From Emydura subglobosa (lineage: Eukaryota > Chordata > Testudines > Chelidae), in NCBI GenBank assembly GCA_007922225.1, contig ML680086.1, forward strand, positions 5,696,259 through 5,760,258: a DNA stretch of 64,000 nt, written 5' to 3'. The notes beneath the pieces were generated by a model. It worked only from the letters and a program-made list of their open reading frames with translations, was not told the DNA's origin and made no database searches. Within the stretch, counting starts at the first letter, position 1, and each line of letters begins with the position of its first letter. Shown piece after piece: positions 61,025 through 64,000 of the stretch. A program made the position numbers and the translations under genes.

Positions 61025-61245
61025 AGGAGACGTCCCTGCACTAGCTCGAACTAGCCCATGAGCATAGCAGTGTACTGGTGAAAGGGCTGGCCACTCTGCG
61101 TCCGGTCCTGTCTTGAGCCCTGGGTATTCTGTGGGGTGACACTGCTATTGTTAGCAGACTAGCACAATCAGAGCTAGCACACCTGCGGCTACCCAAGCTG
61201 GAAATTATCCCTCCAGCCCCAGTGGAGACGTGCCCTAAGGTCATG
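61025..61245. mobile_element. hAT-like MITE, family C
   Basis: 'ggagacgtccctgcactagc', 'cagagctagcacacctgcgg' and 'ctggaaattatccctccagc' with the end 'agtggagacgtgccctaagg' resemble a turtle MITE with 'gctagca' and 'gtagacgtaccct' ends. It is diverged from families A and B. The opening 'gacgtccc' and closing 'gacgtgccc' are short terminal matches. Confidence 0.5.
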
Positions 61246-63059
61246 CACAGAGACACCTCAAATAAGAGGCTGATTCCCCTTTGCGTCCATGTTTTTAAAC
61301 CTTACCCCAGCCTATCCCGTGTAATGCTACAGCCCTGGAGGGCTGCCCCAGGTTATGATGGCATCACCAAGCACTTGGCTTTACCTTGCCTTGTGCAGCT
61401 GGACGTCTAGCTCCCCATCTCCTGGGCAGAGCCTGAGCCAGGGATCCCATGTTCAGACATGGCAGGGGAGAGTGAATTTACATCTGGGTTGTCTCATAGT
61501 CAAAGGGATCATTCTAACCACCTCTCCCTGGGAATTTCTGAACATTCCCCAGAAGGGTAAATAGTCTTATCCTGCCTCTGGCTGTCTGATTAACTCTGAG
61601 TGCCACAGTCATTTTCTGAACTGGTATCTCTGACCGAGGGAGTGCCTCCACTCACAGGGCCGCTGTGATCTGAACTCGGGTGCCAGCTGCATAAAAAACC
61701 CATCAGCTTCACTAGTGATAGCTAGCCAGAATTTCTGGGGTTTGTACAGTGAAAGGAGACGATGCAGCTCTGATGTGCAAGAACCTGTTGCATGGTGGGG
61801 GGCGTGGTATGTACACAGTGTGGGCATGCGTGTATATCATTGGGGTGGCAGCAGCCTTGGCATAGGTGTTGTTGACTGGGAACGAGTGAGCAGACTCCAG
61901 CCCCTTCTCTGTCAGCTGTGCTGGCCGGGGGGGCTCCCAGGCACACCTAAAGCCAGCGGTTTGCACTCTGAGCCACGTGCACTGCACCGTGAAGGGCTGT
62001 TTCTAGAGTCATGTTTCTGAGCTGCTTGGCGCTAACATCCCTGGTCCGATTCATAGCGAGGATCCAAAGCCAAGCCAAGCAATCTGGCAGTCAGCACTTT
62101 TTCCTGAAGCCTGGAAATACTTGTCCAAAACATGTCTGTCGGTGGGCTTTCCCCAGGATCAGTACACATGGAGTGTCTCTTGGCTCTCCCTGGCCTACAA
62201 ATATTCATCTCCAAGTTATTGTGGGCTCAGTGCTGTGCCAGGCACACATGCAGTGCAAAGCAGGCAGTGCTGAGATCAGCAGAAGCCAAAGCTGTGGAAA
62301 TTGAGCCTGGATTTATGGCCTCCATTGGCTCTGATGATAGGAGGCGATCAACGGTGGGTGACTGGAAGGCCCAGTCTTCAGGAGAATGGGTTAATTGCCA
62401 GTTTAATTGGGGAACCTTTTCATGGCCAGGCTCTGCAGGAGGGCTGCGGTGCTGCAGCTGTGCCTGAGCTCAGACGCTGGAGGCCGGCATGTTGACAAGA
62501 CCTTCTCCGGGCCCCGTGTGGGTCCTGCTGGTCCCACCTGGCACCGTGGAGCTGTCAGTAGCCAGGGAGTGGAGTTCTCACTGAGCTTGTTTCTAGTGGT
62601 AGTTAACCTTGCTGGGAAAGGGGCCCTCTGTTTGCAGGGGGTTGTGAGAAGCCGTCAGCAGCATTGCAGCCAGCCCAGAGCGGCAGGGACCTTCTCCAGC
62701 TGAGCTGGGCACACGCTGGTGATTCACAGGCAGTAAATCACAGGCTGGGGGAAGGAGAATAGGGACCTTCTGCCAGACCTGCCATCCAGCTGCAGGACCA
62801 GAGAGGCTGCATCTATAACATCCTTATCTCTGAGTTCATGGCTGCTTCTTGGAGGCCTCTCTGTCCCCTCCAGGTGTGTGATGGGCCCCATGCAGGCACT
62901 GGTGCCAGAAGGCACCAAACAGCGTCCAGCTTCGCAGTTCCTAGCAAACACATTCCATGCATGGAGAGAGGCCAGGCTGAACCCTGAGAGCAGCGTTAAT
63001 GCTAGCAATGGCCCACCACCCCCACCATGCCTGGCCTGGCCTGGGGGAAGCTCCATGTT

Positions 63060-63165
63060 AGCCCCACGCTGTAGTGGGGGAAATTGAGGCCCAGGGAGAG
63101 CTTGACATGCCCCCAATGTCGCAGTCAGTCCTAGAGCCCAGTTCTCGGCTCTAACCATTAGATAT
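63060..63165 (-). mobile_element. MIR-type SINE, minus strand
   Basis: 'gggaaattgaggcccaggga', 'tcgcagtcagtcctagagcc' and 'cggctctaaccattaga' follow the reverse complement of the MIR body and head ('gaaactgaggcacagag..cacacagc..agagcc..ctctaaccact'). Confidence 0.55.
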
Positions 63166-64000
63166 GCTGTCTGTCTCCATTTTTAAGCTGCTAATATTGT
63201 AACAAAGGTGCCTACTGTAATTTATTATAAATGCAGGTTTAGGCGAGCAGAGGGATGTGCATAATTGGGTAACTGCGCAGAATTACACGCCCACATACAA
63301 AGGCAATTTTGCACTCCTGATTCCCAACATCTGGGCCCCAATTTTCTGGCATTCCCTGGCTGTTGGAATCTGTCTTATTGCAGTCCTTGTTACTTCTCTG
63401 GTCAGTAGCTCCCACCCACTCCATGCTGGTGGCTGCAGGGATGGTGCTATCTCTGGCACCTTGCTGTATGGCTTGGGTACACATGAATCTGTCTGACACA
63501 CAGGGGCACCTTTCCTGTCCCATCTTCTAACTCTTACTGCTTTGGAAACTCCCTGAGGCTCCCCAGAGGTTTCTTCCCATCTGAGCTGTCTGGGGCTGGG
63601 CTCCCTGTTACATGGGCAGCCGTGTCGGTGTGATGCTAGGTTAGTGTGATCGCCATCTATTTGCATGGGCTGCTCAGAGATGCACTGGGTCTTAAGGAAG
63701 TCTTGAATAATAAACCACTTGTCAGCCCCAATCTCCAGAGATGTCATTCTTAGCCTTTCCTCCCAACTCCCCTAGTATAATCTGCACTAACCTGGCTTTA
63801 TGCATCCGTGCAGCATCCCGACCATTTATCATCGTGCTGAGAATAATCATTTCCTGCTCTGCCCTGGCTCCCTGCTAGCTGGGCCTGCCGTGGCTGCAAA
63901 TGGAGACAATGGACCTGTGGCTGGGCTGCTTGTGCTATAGCGGCATTGCCTCATCATTCTCTTGACCTGCCCTCAGACACCCCGAGCTCCGTTCTCTTCT

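Larger units (their letters stand above)
57607..64000 (+). other. Intron 10, open to the right edge
   Basis: At least 6.4 kb with no family exon. Contents: a possible SINE head at about 58158-58230 ('tctagtggttggagtaggag'), a C13 run at 59441-59453, a MITE at about 61025-61245 and a MIR-type fragment at about 63060-63165. The rest shows no exon or RNA gene. The next MTCL2 exon is expected to the right. Confidence 0.55.

Noticed and set aside
57607..64000. Search for the next MTCL2 exon
   Set aside because: No frame here matches the family sequence expected after exon 10, so the next exon is placed beyond the window.

Overview
This window is vertebrate genomic DNA, most likely from a turtle (a crocodilian is the main alternative). 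The evidence is large introns with GT-AG splice sites, many 5'-truncated CR1 LINE tails of the reptile type, a nested CR1 / Penelope-like / hAT-MITE repeat cluster, and several MITE families that I recognise from turtle and crocodilian DNA. No prokaryotic gene organisation is present.

The whole window lies inside one plus-strand gene, MTCL2 (older name SOGA1, suppressor of glucose by autophagy / microtubule crosslinking factor 2). I placed ten coding blocks: exon 1 (cut by the left edge; 3-425 is in frame), 24181-24405, 31815-31973, 40921-40983, 46826-48079, 49531-49692, 52014-52139, 52940-53170, 54861-54962 and 57439-57606. They join into one open frame of 971 residues with no stop, and every junction is phase 0. 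The start codon and promoter lie left of the window. The C-terminal exons, including the microtubule-binding tail known in the family, lie right of 64000. Most of the protein seen here is coiled coil.

Layout: 1 to about 980 is a CpG-rich block around exon 1. Intron 1 (426-24180) is the largest. It holds CR1 tails, a long minus-strand CR1 relic (about 7860-11430) with a hAT-like MITE and a Penelope-like element inserted into it, a second MITE (about 13517-13735), an LTR-like AT-rich insertion (about 19590-20640) and, from about 17 kb on, GC-rich sequence. Introns 2 to 4 (24406-46825) hold one MITE, several MIR-type SINE fragments and CR1 tails. Introns 5 to 9 are short and GC-rich. Intron 10 is open to the right edge and holds one MITE and one MIR-type fragment.

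I found no tRNA, rRNA, CRISPR array or second protein-coding host gene, and no evidence of an unknown multigene system. The most interesting non-genic item is the Penelope-like retroelement at 9294-10883. It has an 11-bp target duplication, long inverted terminal regions, a GIY-YIG endonuclease relic and a hammerhead-ribozyme-like motif in each terminal copy. Repeat family names and comparisons with human MTCL2 are from memory; no search could be run.
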